From Marinobacter adhaerens HP15 (GTDB taxonomy: Bacteria; Pseudomonadota; Gammaproteobacteria; Pseudomonadales; Oleiphilaceae): DNA of 64,000 nt. The notes beneath the pieces were generated by a model. The model worked only from the letters and a program-made list of their open reading frames with translations. It was not told where the DNA came from and did no database searches. This document shows positions 42,559 through 51,867 of this stretch, one piece after another. The position numbers and the translations under genes were made by a program. Where the stretch lies: the NCBI RefSeq assembly GCF_000166295.1, contig NC_017506.1, positions 62,001-126,000 of the forward strand, given 5' to 3'. Numbering within the stretch: position 1 is the stretch's first letter; each line of letters begins with the position of its first letter.

Positions 42559-43965
42559 TTGAAACGCAACATTCTGGCCACTGCGATTGCGGGGATGACA
42601 ACACTGTCGGGAAGTTGGGCCGCGACGGCAGCGGAGATTGAATTCCACGGTGATATGGATAACCGCTTTCAGGCTTACACCAATCAAAGAGACTGGTTTT
42701 CTGGTGGTAACTCAGGTGGCGGTACGCTGAAAGATGACGAGCCGACCGAGAGCTTCGGCGAGGTCAAATATCGCTTCTGGGCGAAGGCAACTTCCGACGA
42801 CAAAAACGTTACCGGTGTATTCGCGACGGAGATTGGAGGCATCCGCTACGGTGAGGGTTCGGGTGGCGACTATTCCGGTGATGGTGTGAACATCGAAACA
42901 CGGTGGGCTTATGTGGATTTTTTGGTGCCCAACACGCTAGACCAGCGCGTATCGCTGGGCTTGCAGCCGGTGTCAGTGAACCGACATGTCTGGACTGAAA
43001 CCGCCACAGCCGCTGTTTGGAAAGGCTCACTGGGCTCTGGATTTGACTATCAGTTGTTATGGGGGCGAGGTGACTCTTCCAATGAGAGCGGCGTCGACTC
43101 AGAACAGGACGAAGGCTGGGATGGCGCGGACAACTTTGCGATCAACCTGAACAAGCGTTACTCACCGAACCTGAGCGCGGGCCTCTTCTATCTCTATCAG
43201 ATGAATGATCAAATTGCTGAGGGAATAGGTACGGTAAATAGCAGGGAGTATGAACTGAAGAGTATCGCTGATAACTCCAAATATTCCGTTTCCAGCTTTG
43301 GGGTGGAGATGGATTACGGTCAAGAGACGTCGCTAGGCCGCATGTTCGTGAAGGGTACGGTGATTGGCCAAAGCGGAACAATAGAAGGTGTAAATTTCGT
43401 CCCATTGAATGGTGCTACGAATCCCAATACGAACTATGACCTTTCGACCTTTCTGGGACGCGGCGAGCTCGGGCTGCAATTTGGACCAAACCAACTGACG
43501 TACACCGTGCTCTACGCATCGGGCGATGGCAATGAGCAAGACGGGGACTTCGACGCCTTCATCGCCACGGATGTCGACTTCAGCGACAGTATGATTTTTC
43601 AGGAAAACATGACGAGCGATGACTACTTCGCCGAAACACCCTATATCCTCGACAAAGGGTATTTCATGAACAAGCTACAGCTCGATCATAAAGTAGCGGC
43701 CAATATTACGGTCAGCGGAATGATTGTCTACAACCGCTTGGCTGAGGACATTGCACTTGCCGATGGATCGTCCTCAAAAGATCTCGGACTGGAATTTGGC
43801 TCCAAGGTCTCGTACTTCCCATACCCTTCGCTTGAGCTGTCGGCAGAAGCTGCATACCTGGCATCAGGCGATGCTATGGATGCGCTGGAAGAAACTGCCT
43901 TGCAGGACGGCAAAAGCGATCAGGACATTGTTCATGTTGCCGGTCGGGTAAGGTACAAGTTCTAA
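42559..43965 (+). CDS. Outer-membrane beta-barrel protein, porin-like, 468 aa
   Basis: This 468-residue protein has a signal peptide ending near ATAAEIEF and many alternating beta strands rich in aromatic and acidic residues, ending in GRVRYKF with the C-terminal Phe needed for outer-membrane assembly. Loops are rich in Asp, Gly and Ser (GGNSGGGTLKDDEP, GDGNEQDGDFD). The substrate cannot be told; it is not clearly a phosphate or sugar porin. The start is TTG, supported by GGAGGAG upstream. A terminator follows. Confidence 0.82.
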   Translation: MKRNILATAIAGMTTLSGSWAATAAEIEFHGDMDNRFQAYTNQRDWFSGGNSGGGTLKDDEPTESFGEVKYRFWAKATSDDKNVTGVFATEIGGIRYGEGSGGDYSGDGVNIETRWAYVDFLVPNTLDQRVSLGLQPVSVNRHVWTETATAAVWKGSLGSGFDYQLLWGRGDSSNESGVDSEQDEGWDGADNFAINLNKRYSPNLSAGLFYLYQMNDQIAEGIGTVNSREYELKSIADNSKYSVSSFGVEMDYGQETSLGRMFVKGTVIGQSGTIEGVNFVPLNGATNPNTNYDLSTFLGRGELGLQFGPNQLTYTVLYASGDGNEQDGDFDAFIATDVDFSDSMIFQENMTSDDYFAETPYILDKGYFMNKLQLDHKVAANITVSGMIVYNRLAEDIALADGSSSKDLGLEFGSKVSYFPYPSLELSAEAAYLASGDAMDALEETALQDGKSDQDIVHVAGRVRYKF

Positions 43966-43971
43966 CAAGAA

Positions 43972-44000
43972 CGGGGTGGTGGGAGCGCCACCCCGCTTTT
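43972..44000 (+). terminator. Rho-independent terminator
   Basis: CGGGGTGG (43972-43979) and CCACCCCG (43988-43995) form an 8-bp stem followed by CTTTT. It directly follows the 468-aa beta-barrel gene. Confidence 0.88.
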
Positions 44001-44038
44001 GTTATACAAAATGAATCCGCATTAAGTGACTTTTTCCT

Positions 44039-45577
44039 ATGATGACTCGTTCTGCAGTATTTGTGTTCCTGATGCTACTACTAGCTGGTGCGGTACAGGC
44101 GGTTGAGCGTGAGCATCCAGCAAAGGCAAAGGTCACTCAGGTAGATCGTGATCAAAAAGTGCTTTCCCTCACAGTCGACGATGCCACTGTTGAGGTAGGT
44201 GATTTATTTGTTGTGTTGTGGGAGCCTGATCATGCAGGCATCCTGGAGCAAAACCTTGCAGTCATCGGTATCGAGAGTATCGGAAAGGATCAGGCGGTAG
44301 GGAAATTGCTGTTTGGAACGATGCCCTCCGTTGGCGCTGTATCGAAACGCTTTTACGGTATCCCGGCGGTGTTTACTGATAGAGCCGGCGACCCCAGGGC
44401 GGTAACGCCGGCGTTGAAAGCCCGATTTCCTGATCTTTTGTGGCGGGACGAGCCAGAGGCGTCAAACGATGTGCCATTGGTGCGTTTTCAGGTTACCGGG
44501 AGAGGTCAAGCCGTTGCGACTTACAATAACACCTGGTTGGTCGGCATCGTACAGACCAATGCTGAAGAAGGTCGGGTAGGTCCGGTTGAGGAGGAGGCTT
44601 TAGCGTCTCCATTTGCCAGACTGCCCATCAACGCAAAGTCGTTGTCCGCGTTTCGTTCTGGCAGCGATTACTATTTTGCGGCGGAGCATGGAAACAAACT
44701 CAGCTTTTTCCATGTTAATTCCAGTGGGGCTGTTCAGAGCCTGGCGTCCATTGAGGTGCCCCGTCGGGAGAAAGTCATCCGAATGGACTGGTACGTTTCA
44801 GAGAACTCATACTACCTCATTTTAAATCAGTGGAATGGCCGTCGCGTTTCAAGTTCTTTGATCCAGTTGGCCGAGGGGGAGGCCGAAGCCATCGGTTTCA
44901 TTCCCTTAATTTTGGGGTTGCAGGATTTGGATGCTGACGGACGCCGGGAAACTATTCTCGGGCAGTCTTTCTACTCAGAGCAGGGGTTTGGTTCAGAGAT
45001 TTATGAGATATTAATCTCACCGAACGGGCCTGACCTCTATAAGGCCGATCATGAAAAGTTAAGTCGATACACGTCAGTGTTTCGGGTAATCGGTGCTGTT
45101 GTTCAGAGCAAACCGGGACCTTTGAATATGGTGACCGTCTCCCAAGGGAAGGTTTCATTTTTCCCTGCTGGCACTGAGGGCCCACAGCTGGACTATGAAA
45201 TTGGAAACCGGGTGGCAGGCACGAGTATGACTTACGACGTGTCGCCTGAGCTGGTGTTTAGTCCGAGGCAAACACTATTTTTGCCGAACCTGCTCGTACG
45301 CTCCGGTGAGGACCCAGTTAATATCGGGATTCCACAGAAATCCAGTGCAGCCGAAGATATGATAGGTGTTTATGATACGCGAGTTGATTGGTTGACGCTG
45401 AGATCCGGGAAATCTCCCCAAACGCAGTCAACAAGTCTTCTAACGTCGGCTCCGGTGTCGCCCGTATCAGGTAATACAGGGTTGTTCTTTATGTCGCCTG
45501 ATGAGAACTCAGTTCAAAGCAACAGTTTTGATGTTGAGACGTTGGTGTATCGGGCTGCTATGCCTGCTGGTCGCTGA
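44039..45577 (+). CDS. Secreted protein of unknown function, 512 aa
   Basis: This 512-residue protein has a signal peptide (VFLMLLLAGAVQAVE) and then a beta-rich body. One segment, LQDLDADGRRETILG, resembles a calcium-binding FG-GAP/VCBS strand as in beta-propellers, and KVTQVDRDQKVLSLTVDDATVEVGD near residue 30 looks like a small beta-barrel domain. No enzyme motif is seen. It stands alone between a terminator and the convergent histidine kinase gene. A periplasmic or outer-membrane-associated role is likely; function unknown. Confidence 0.72.
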   Translation: MMTRSAVFVFLMLLLAGAVQAVEREHPAKAKVTQVDRDQKVLSLTVDDATVEVGDLFVVLWEPDHAGILEQNLAVIGIESIGKDQAVGKLLFGTMPSVGAVSKRFYGIPAVFTDRAGDPRAVTPALKARFPDLLWRDEPEASNDVPLVRFQVTGRGQAVATYNNTWLVGIVQTNAEEGRVGPVEEEALASPFARLPINAKSLSAFRSGSDYYFAAEHGNKLSFFHVNSSGAVQSLASIEVPRREKVIRMDWYVSENSYYLILNQWNGRRVSSSLIQLAEGEAEAIGFIPLILGLQDLDADGRRETILGQSFYSEQGFGSEIYEILISPNGPDLYKADHEKLSRYTSVFRVIGAVVQSKPGPLNMVTVSQGKVSFFPAGTEGPQLDYEIGNRVAGTSMTYDVSPELVFSPRQTLFLPNLLVRSGEDPVNIGIPQKSSAAEDMIGVYDTRVDWLTLRSGKSPQTQSTSLLTSAPVSPVSGNTGLFFMSPDENSVQSNSFDVETLVYRAAMPAGR

Positions 45578-45607
45578 CTAAAGCTGGATAAGTTGCCCTT
45601 GTAGTCG

Positions 45608-46921
45608 TCAAATGCTTCTGGGAAGCTCGATTAGAACCCGCAGACCACCTTTGGGTGATATAGAAAAATGCATGGCGCCACCGTAGTCATTGGTGATTTC
45701 CTCAACGATTGATAGGCCAAGGCCATAGCCAGGAGTTTTTTCGTCCAGTCTTTTCTGGCGCCTGGTAAGATCGGCAAGCTGGTGTGACGCTACTCCGGGG
45801 CCGTCATCTTCAACAAGAATGGTCAAAGTGTCATCGTGAAGTTTCAAGTGTAGATGAACTTCCTGAGAGCACCATTTGCTTGCGTTATCAAGGACATTAC
45901 CCAAGATCTCATTAAAATCACGCTCATCAATTGGCCAGACAAGCTCTCTGGGTAATGTTTCTTGAAGATGGATCTGTTTGTAAGGATAGATTCGACTGAC
46001 TACGTCCACCAGTGCCAGAGTTCTCTCAATGATCGGTGTCGCCTTTCCAATGTACTGACCGGACATTTCGGTTTTTCTCATTTGAGTGTCGATCAGCTCG
46101 TGCATTTCAGACAGTTGAGACTTAATTTGACTCGCGATTGTGGTGGGAATGGCTTCGTCATTGATCATGGAGTTTATGACGGCAAGGGGGGTTTTTAAGC
46201 TATGAGAAATATCTGCGGCTAGGTGGCGTGAACGGGAAAGTTTTTTGTCGTACGACTCTAATAGACGATTAAGATGTTTGACAAGTTCAGTGAATTCTTC
46301 AGGTACGTTCTCATCCAGTCTATTACGCTCACCATTTTTAAGCGACGTTAATTGGGAGCTCATCATTTTTAAAGGTTTTAGTGCGATAGTTACCCCAATA
46401 AATATGATCATTGATATCGTAACGAGAATTGTAAATGATATGATCCATATAAGACCGTGGATTTTGTCAAGAGTGTTTGGGGAGTAGGAGCTTTTTTCAA
46501 TTATAGTAACGCTTAGCTTATCTTGTCTGTTATTAAATATTTTGTAGTATCCAAGGATTGATCGATCATTATACGATATGTGAAAAATTCCAGGATTTCT
46601 GAACGATTCTACCACCTGTAATTTCGGTTCAATGTTCTCGCTTGTAAAACTCCGACCTTGACTGTCTTCGATGTGAACAGAATATTGGGACAATGAAAAA
46701 TCTCTGAGAGAAGATTTTGTAATTTCTTCTTTATCATTTGTTAGTGTCTTTGAGAGCCGGTTAGCTGCAGCCTCTAGCTGCTGCCTGTGAAGCTCGTCAT
46801 GGATATAGTCGATTAAAAGGGTGTGTGAGAAGAATATTACCCCGGTACACGCGAAACCCGTTAGTGTCAGGAAAGTAAGCAGTTTCCGTTTTATTGAAGG
46901 GCGTTGTTTTTTTCTGGGCAT
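45608..46921 (-). CDS. Sensor histidine kinase, orphan
   Basis: This 437-residue membrane kinase resembles the PhoQ/QseC class. It has a first helix (residues 14-38), a periplasmic domain of about 120 residues, a second helix near 155-178, HAMP, and the phosphoacceptor His in DISHSLKTPLAVI. The ATP-binding domain follows with the N box DNASKWC, the G1 box EDDGPGVA and the G2 box GYGLGLSIV. No response regulator gene lies next to it, which is unusual for this class. The ATG at 46921 is used; a TTG at 46933 is also open. The gene is AT-richer than its neighbours. Confidence 0.9.
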   Translation of the reverse strand: MPRKKQRPSIKRKLLTFLTLTGFACTGVIFFSHTLLIDYIHDELHRQQLEAAANRLSKTLTNDKEEITKSSLRDFSLSQYSVHIEDSQGRSFTSENIEPKLQVVESFRNPGIFHISYNDRSILGYYKIFNNRQDKLSVTIIEKSSYSPNTLDKIHGLIWIISFTILVTISMIIFIGVTIALKPLKMMSSQLTSLKNGERNRLDENVPEEFTELVKHLNRLLESYDKKLSRSRHLAADISHSLKTPLAVINSMINDEAIPTTIASQIKSQLSEMHELIDTQMRKTEMSGQYIGKATPIIERTLALVDVVSRIYPYKQIHLQETLPRELVWPIDERDFNEILGNVLDNASKWCSQEVHLHLKLHDDTLTILVEDDGPGVASHQLADLTRRQKRLDEKTPGYGLGLSIVEEITNDYGGAMHFSISPKGGLRVLIELPRSI

Positions 46922-46972
46922 GTGGTCTGCCAAGCAGGTAATTGGAAGTTGCTATCGACTAAATCTAGGCCT

Positions 46973-47002
46973 AAAAAAGCCGCACTACAAAAGTAGTGCG
47001 GC
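46973..47002 (-). terminator. Rho-independent terminator (minus strand)
   Basis: GCCGCACTAC (46979-46988) and GTAGTGCGGC (46993-47002) form a perfect 10-bp stem around four bases. On the minus strand it is followed by six T residues (46973-46978). It terminates the small secreted-protein gene and so separates it from the kinase gene. Confidence 0.9.
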
Positions 47003-47107
47003 AAGACGGAATGGTGGAGACCATTCACGATGCAACTGGTTTTAAAACGATCTTTGTCGACAAGTTTCTATTGTTCAATCAAAAATTCTATTAATGCGAC
47101 ATTATTT

Positions 47108-47404
47108 CTAATGAATAAACTGATCTTTTGAAAATTGGTCCAATTGAGATAGATTGATATCTCCCGATTTGATCATCTCGTGATAGATATCGTCCTTAGT
47201 CGATAACATCAATTTTCGGCGTGCCTCCATGCCCACTTCAGATAACGCCGCCTGTGTCATTACCTTATGTTGTCTCTTCATATCCTGAATGCTGCTTTTG
47301 GAGAGCATGCCTTGTGCTAACTTATCGTCCTTGGCCTCAGTGGCATGGAGGTTTCCTGCCGCCAAGGCTAATGCTAACGATGTGAGCCAGAGATAGTTCC
47401 TCAT
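47108..47404 (-). CDS. Small secreted protein, 98 aa
   Basis: This 98-residue protein has a signal peptide (YLWLTSLALALAAGNLHATEA) and a helical, charged mature part rich in Met, Lys and Asp (KSSIQDMKRQHKVMTQAAL). I do not recognise the family. The start at 47404 is preceded by AAGGTGA; the open frame extends ten codons further. It is separated from the histidine kinase by a strong terminator, so the two are not in one transcript unless read through. A periplasmic stress role would be speculation. Confidence 0.65.
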   Translation of the reverse strand: MRNYLWLTSLALALAAGNLHATEAKDDKLAQGMLSKSSIQDMKRQHKVMTQAALSEVGMEARRKLMLSTKDDIYHEMIKSGDINLSQLDQFSKDQFIH

Positions 47405-47740
47405 AGAGTCACCTTTAAGTTGAATGATGTGCACCCTGATGGAACCAAATGAACTTTAACTCAGCTTGAAAAAATAAAATTAAATCATGAAAAGAGGACA
47501 CGGGTGTAAGAACGGTTGCGATGGGGTCGTTAATACAAAGGTATTAAGGGGGTATTTTTTTCAATTTCGTTTCAAGTTCATCTGCTATCAATGGCGATGC
47601 GTTGTTCTGGCCGAAAGTGCCGGCATAACCAGCAACTTACCGGTGGTGGTCTGTAACCGAAGCGCCTTCGCGTTTGGTTTATGAGGTGTCGATCGCCGGT
47701 AGGGGATCTTATAACGAAAGCTCACGGAGACTGATTTATA
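47405..47740. other. 336-bp divergent gap upstream of DcaP-like porin
   Basis: This gap must carry promoters for the small secreted protein (minus) and the porin (plus). It contains the palindrome TTAATAC (47530-47536) / GTATTAA (47541-47547) and the TTTCAAGTTCAT motif at 47570-47581, plus a reverse-orientation relative near 47446-47458. No gene is seen. Confidence 0.45.
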
Positions 47741-48991
47741 ATGCAAACTAAAAAACTCAGGTTAGCGATAAGAGCAACACTTGCGATATCAACCATGGGC
47801 CTGGTGGTCCCATCTGCTTTGGCGCAATCAACTGCGGAACTTCAAAAGCAGATCAATGACTTGCGCAGTCAGGTGGATCAGATGGCGGGGACCAATGATT
47901 CCAAGGGGTGGTTGCTGCCCGGCACTAACACTTCGGTTACGATTGGTGGTTACGTAAAATTGGATATGATTTACGACACAGACCAGGATATCGGTGACTT
48001 GCACGACCCGAGTGTTCTCGATACATCCGTAGAGGATGGTGATAGCTCTTTGAGAGCGCATGCCCGTCAATCACGAGTGCGTCTCGGAACCAGTACCCCG
48101 ACCGATATTGGAGAAGCCAAGACGGTTGTTGAGGCAGACTTCTACGGCGGTGGTGGCAACGAACTGTTCTCCAATTCACGGGGGCTTCGTATTCGTCACG
48201 CCTATGGCGAGCTCAACGGCTGGCTTGCGGGTCAGACGTGGAGTAACTTTATGCACTTTACGGCTTACCCGACCACACTGGACTTTAATGGGCCGGTAGG
48301 TGTGAGCTTTATTCGTCAGGCACAGATTCGTTACACGATGGGAATAGGTGACGGACAGTTCTCGGTGTCAGCTGAAAACCCTGAAACCAGTGGGTTTGAA
48401 GGTTCACGTGATACCGTTCCTGACCTTACCGCCCGTTACAAGTGGGCAGGGTCTGGTGGTGGATTTGAGGTTGCTGGCCTGGCCCGTTCTCTCAAGACCG
48501 ACGACGTCAGTGCTACAGGTGACGACGCTGCGTTTGGATATGGCGTCATGGCGGCTGGTCGACTCAACGTCACTTCAGAAACCTCGCTCATGGCCGGAGT
48601 TGTTTTGGGTGATGGTGTAGGTCGTTATCTTTACAGCTCGTACAGTAACAACGACAGCACTGCGAGTCGGACTGGCATCGGTGAGGCATATATAACTTCC
48701 GATGGTGATCTCGAAACTATCGAGGCTTACGGCTTCAACGTGGCGGCGAGCCATAAGTGGACGCCAAAATTCACCACGAGTGTGGCCTATGGGTTTTTAG
48801 AGGGTGATCAGGACGAGACTCTCTTTCCAAACTCTTTCCAAACCCTAGAGAGCGCTTACTTCAGCAACTTCTACCAAGTAGCTGATCCGGTGACTGTAGG
48901 GGTTGAGCTGTCGTACGCCAACAAAGAACTTGCAAACGGTGAGTCAGCTGACAACACCCGTCTTCAGTTGGCTGCGCAGTTTAGCTTTTAA
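47741..48991 (+). CDS. DcaP-like outer-membrane porin
   Basis: This 416-residue protein has a signal peptide (cleavage near SALAQS), a short coiled-coil (TAELQKQINDLRSQVDQM) that trimerises in DcaP-type porins, then the barrel starting at SVTIGGYVKLDMIYD and ending in LQLAAQFSF. The motifs RQSRVRLGTSTPT, GEAKTVVEADFYG and LRIRHAYGELNGWLAGQTWSNF are typical of this family. DcaP proteins take up organic acids such as dicarboxylates; the substrate here is unknown. A hairpin terminator follows. Confidence 0.9.
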   Translation: MQTKKLRLAIRATLAISTMGLVVPSALAQSTAELQKQINDLRSQVDQMAGTNDSKGWLLPGTNTSVTIGGYVKLDMIYDTDQDIGDLHDPSVLDTSVEDGDSSLRAHARQSRVRLGTSTPTDIGEAKTVVEADFYGGGGNELFSNSRGLRIRHAYGELNGWLAGQTWSNFMHFTAYPTTLDFNGPVGVSFIRQAQIRYTMGIGDGQFSVSAENPETSGFEGSRDTVPDLTARYKWAGSGGGFEVAGLARSLKTDDVSATGDDAAFGYGVMAAGRLNVTSETSLMAGVVLGDGVGRYLYSSYSNNDSTASRTGIGEAYITSDGDLETIEAYGFNVAASHKWTPKFTTSVAYGFLEGDQDETLFPNSFQTLESAYFSNFYQVADPVTVGVELSYANKELANGESADNTRLQLAAQFSF

Positions 48992-49317
48992 TTCATTATT
49001 ACATTGCTTCACATAGTTGGACCCCACGACGGGCCTCAGTAGGCCCGTCGTACGTTATTGTTCACTTACACGCGATGCCGTCAGGGGCTCTTTCACCTCT
49101 CCTCCTTTTACGACGTTATCCCTGCCATTGTCTCGTCGATTCGACCTGCCCTCGGCATTTAATCCAAAAGTTCGCTAGTAATGTCCGTTCAGTCGCAATG
49201 TAGCTCTTATGGAGCGGCATTCAGACTGATTTAAAGGTTTGTCTGTAAGGTCGTCTTGGAATTTACGGCGAAAACGCTGATTCATGTATCTCAGTCAAAT
49301 AGCCAGGATGATATTGA
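48992..49317. other. 326-bp gap between porin and czcC-like gene
   Basis: Apart from the terminator at 49026-49051 I see no gene or clear regulatory motif. It should contain the promoter of the first metal efflux operon. Confidence 0.4.
49026..49051 (+). terminator. Hairpin terminator after DcaP-like porin
   Basis: ACGACGGGCCT (49026-49036) and AGGCCCGTCGT (49041-49051) form a perfect 11-bp stem around four bases, downstream of the porin stop. The T-run is short (interrupted TACGTTATTGTT). Confidence 0.8.
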
Positions 49318-50619
49318 ATGAACAAACGACTGTTGTTGTGGGTGCTGATAGTACCCGGAGTCTTGAACGTCATGCCTTCGGCGGCAGCCACCACCGGGGA
49401 GAGCGTTTCACTCAAGGAGTACCAGCAAGCCAAGGCCAGCCAGGCTGTCTCCTTGAATGAGGCAATGGTAATGGCATTTGAGAATAGCCCGGTGTTGGCT
49501 TTGAGGCGGGCTGCGGTGTCCATGCAGGAAGCTGACCTCGATCATGCCAGCCGCTGGGCGCCCAGCAACCCTGAGCTTGAGCTGAGTGGCCGTGACAATC
49601 CAGATCAGGCGGATCAGGCACTGAATTACGAGGTTCGGGTCACTCAGGAAGTCTGGATGGGCAATCGGGGCGATCTCGGTCAGTCGCGTGCTCAGAGCAC
49701 TCTCACTTCTCAACAGCAGGAACTTGAATACCTGAAGGTGGCGACCAAGGCCCGAGTGCGGTCGGCCTACTTCAAGATTCTGCTTGCACAGAAAGAGCTG
49801 GAAACGGCAAGCCGCACCGTTGAGCTAATGCGGCGAACCAAAGAGCTGGTTGAGGTGTCCGTTGAGCGGGGCAAACAGACCCGAATTGACCTCAATACCG
49901 CTGTCATTGGCTTGGCAAGAGCTAAGAACCAGAAGGCCGAAGCGGAGCAAAAGCTTAGGCAATCAAAAATTGACCTGACGGAAGTTCTTGGGGTGTCCCC
50001 CTCTGATGCGGTAGAGGTCTTGGGAGAGCTCAATGTAGCTCGTGCCAACTTGCCACCAACTAATCGCCTGGTCGCGATGGCTCAGCGCCAGAGAGGGGAT
50101 CTGAAGGCGGCAGCAGCCAGAATTGCTGCGAATGAGTCCGGCCTGAAACTGGCCAAGAGTCTAACGATTCCGAACCTGAAAGTGTTCGGGTTCTACGAGC
50201 GGGAGGAAAGATCCAACCTTTTTGGTGCGGGTGTGTCGATGCCTCTGACCGTGTTTCATGACTATTCCGGTGAAAAAAGGAAGGCCTCGGCTCAGTTGAA
50301 AATCTCCGAGCTTGAGGCCGAAGCGCTGCGTTTGGCGACTGAACGCCAGGTCGTGTCTGCTGTAGCTCAGTACGAATCCGCCGTACGCAGACTGCGCCAG
50401 ATGAACGAGTCGATTCTCGAACGTTCGGAGGAAACGCTGCAACTGATGCAGAAAGCTCTTCAAGCGGGAAAAGTCGATGCCTCCGATGTCCTAGCTGCCC
50501 AGGACAATCTTTTGTCGGTGAGGAAGGAATATGTCCAAGTGCAACACGACTATATCGATGCCGTCCGGGCGTTGGAAGTGAGCACCGGTGGTGCCCTTTC
50601 AATGTCATCCGGTTCCTGA
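49318..50619 (+). CDS. CzcC-type outer-membrane efflux protein (system 1)
   Basis: This 433-residue TolC-family protein is the outer-membrane channel of an HME-RND tripartite pump. It has a signal peptide (cleavage near AAATTG) and two OEP repeats with long amphipathic helices (SLNEAMVMAFENSPVLALRRAAV, then the second repeat from residue 250). ARVRSAYFKILLAQKELETA and DVLAAQDNLLSVRKEYVQVQHDYI are typical. It is the first gene of czcCBA-like operon 1. Confidence 0.92.
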   Translation: MNKRLLLWVLIVPGVLNVMPSAAATTGESVSLKEYQQAKASQAVSLNEAMVMAFENSPVLALRRAAVSMQEADLDHASRWAPSNPELELSGRDNPDQADQALNYEVRVTQEVWMGNRGDLGQSRAQSTLTSQQQELEYLKVATKARVRSAYFKILLAQKELETASRTVELMRRTKELVEVSVERGKQTRIDLNTAVIGLARAKNQKAEAEQKLRQSKIDLTEVLGVSPSDAVEVLGELNVARANLPPTNRLVAMAQRQRGDLKAAAARIAANESGLKLAKSLTIPNLKVFGFYEREERSNLFGAGVSMPLTVFHDYSGEKRKASAQLKISELEAEALRLATERQVVSAVAQYESAVRRLRQMNESILERSEETLQLMQKALQAGKVDASDVLAAQDNLLSVRKEYVQVQHDYIDAVRALEVSTGGALSMSSGS

Positions 50620-50668
50620 TGGCAAGAAAATTAATGGTTGAACGTTCTCTTATATCGAAGGTGTTTAG

Positions 50669-51853
50669 ATGATTCGAAATATGCAGATAATGTTTGTCGC
50701 GATCAGTTTTCTGGTCTATCAGCCACTGGCGCACGGCGCCGAGGAAGCCGAAGGAGGGCAGCACCAAAAGGGTGAGGCTGGGCACTCGGCTGAAGGCAGT
50801 GAGGCCCGCGAAGTTCATCTCACCCCAGAGCAGAGGGAGTTGCTTTCCGTGCAGACTGTAACGGTGCCCCGAGGCCGAGCTGACAATATCGTGACTGCGC
50901 CAGCTGAAGTTCATTACGTTCCGGATCGCGTCGCTGAGGTAGGGCCGCTCCTGCAGGGAAAGCTTACGAGACTGGCTGTTGATCTTGGGGACCAGGTTGA
51001 AAAAGGCCAGTTGTTGGCCGCGCTGAACAGCGTTGAGTTGGCTCGCATTCGTTCTCGCCTAAACTCGTTGAAAGCTCGGAAAGAAGCCGCGACTGCGGAG
51101 TATCAGCGAGAAAAGCAATTGCGGAGTGAAAGCTTCACCAGCGAAGAAGAGTTCCTGGACGCCAAGGCTGCTTATCTTGAAATTACAGCGGAGTACGATT
51201 CAATTCGTGAGCAACTGGCGGTTTTTGGCAGTGATTCGTCAGGCGCTGATAGCAGTCTCGCACAGTACGCGCTCCGTTCTCCTATTCAGGGGCGTATTGA
51301 GCGCATGGATGCCAGGTTGGGCCAAACCTTAAGCTCTTCAGATACGCCCTTTACCGTGGCTGATACCTCTGTGGTGTGGGTGATGTTGCAAGTTGCCGAA
51401 ACTGACATTGGCAGGGTATCCGTCGGAGATGAAGTTCAGGTCTTCTCAAAGTCGGTTGAAGACCGCTTTCACACCGGAGAAGTGTCTTGGATCTCAAATG
51501 AGCTTGATGAGGAAACCCGCACCATTCCGGTTCGCGTTGTACTCGAATCCCCCAACGGCGACCTTCGTCCAAATACCTACGCCACGGCCAGAATCATGAC
51601 TGAATCGGCGGCATCACTGCCCCTGGTTCCACACGATGCCGTGCAAACCATCGATGACGAGTCCGTTGTATTTGTTCCGGGTAATGAAAGGGGAGCCTAC
51701 AAGGCGGTTCCAGTCACTCTTGGCAAGGAGGCTAACGACTGGATAGAGATTAAGTCCGGCATCAGCGCAAACACGGAAGTGGTTTCAGTGGGCGCTTTTG
51801 ATCTGATGTCGGCCATTACCGCCAGTGGCCGCAGCGCCGCTCACGGACACTAA
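50669..51853 (+). CDS. CzcB-type periplasmic adaptor (system 1)
   Basis: This 394-residue membrane fusion protein links the RND pump to the outer-membrane channel. After a signal peptide comes a short His/Glu-rich stretch (EEAEGGQHQKGEAGHSAEGSE). The lipoyl and coiled-coil hairpin parts follow (VGPLLQGKLTRLAVDLGDQVEKGQLLAAL to about residue 190), then the beta-barrel domain (VMLQVAETDIGRVSVGDEVQVFS). Start supported by GAAGGTG upstream. The gene lies 14 bases before the pump gene. Confidence 0.93.
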   Translation: MIRNMQIMFVAISFLVYQPLAHGAEEAEGGQHQKGEAGHSAEGSEAREVHLTPEQRELLSVQTVTVPRGRADNIVTAPAEVHYVPDRVAEVGPLLQGKLTRLAVDLGDQVEKGQLLAALNSVELARIRSRLNSLKARKEAATAEYQREKQLRSESFTSEEEFLDAKAAYLEITAEYDSIREQLAVFGSDSSGADSSLAQYALRSPIQGRIERMDARLGQTLSSSDTPFTVADTSVVWVMLQVAETDIGRVSVGDEVQVFSKSVEDRFHTGEVSWISNELDEETRTIPVRVVLESPNGDLRPNTYATARIMTESAASLPLVPHDAVQTIDDESVVFVPGNERGAYKAVPVTLGKEANDWIEIKSGISANTEVVSVGAFDLMSAITASGRSAAHGH

Positions 51854-51867
51854 TACTCGGGGGGAGC

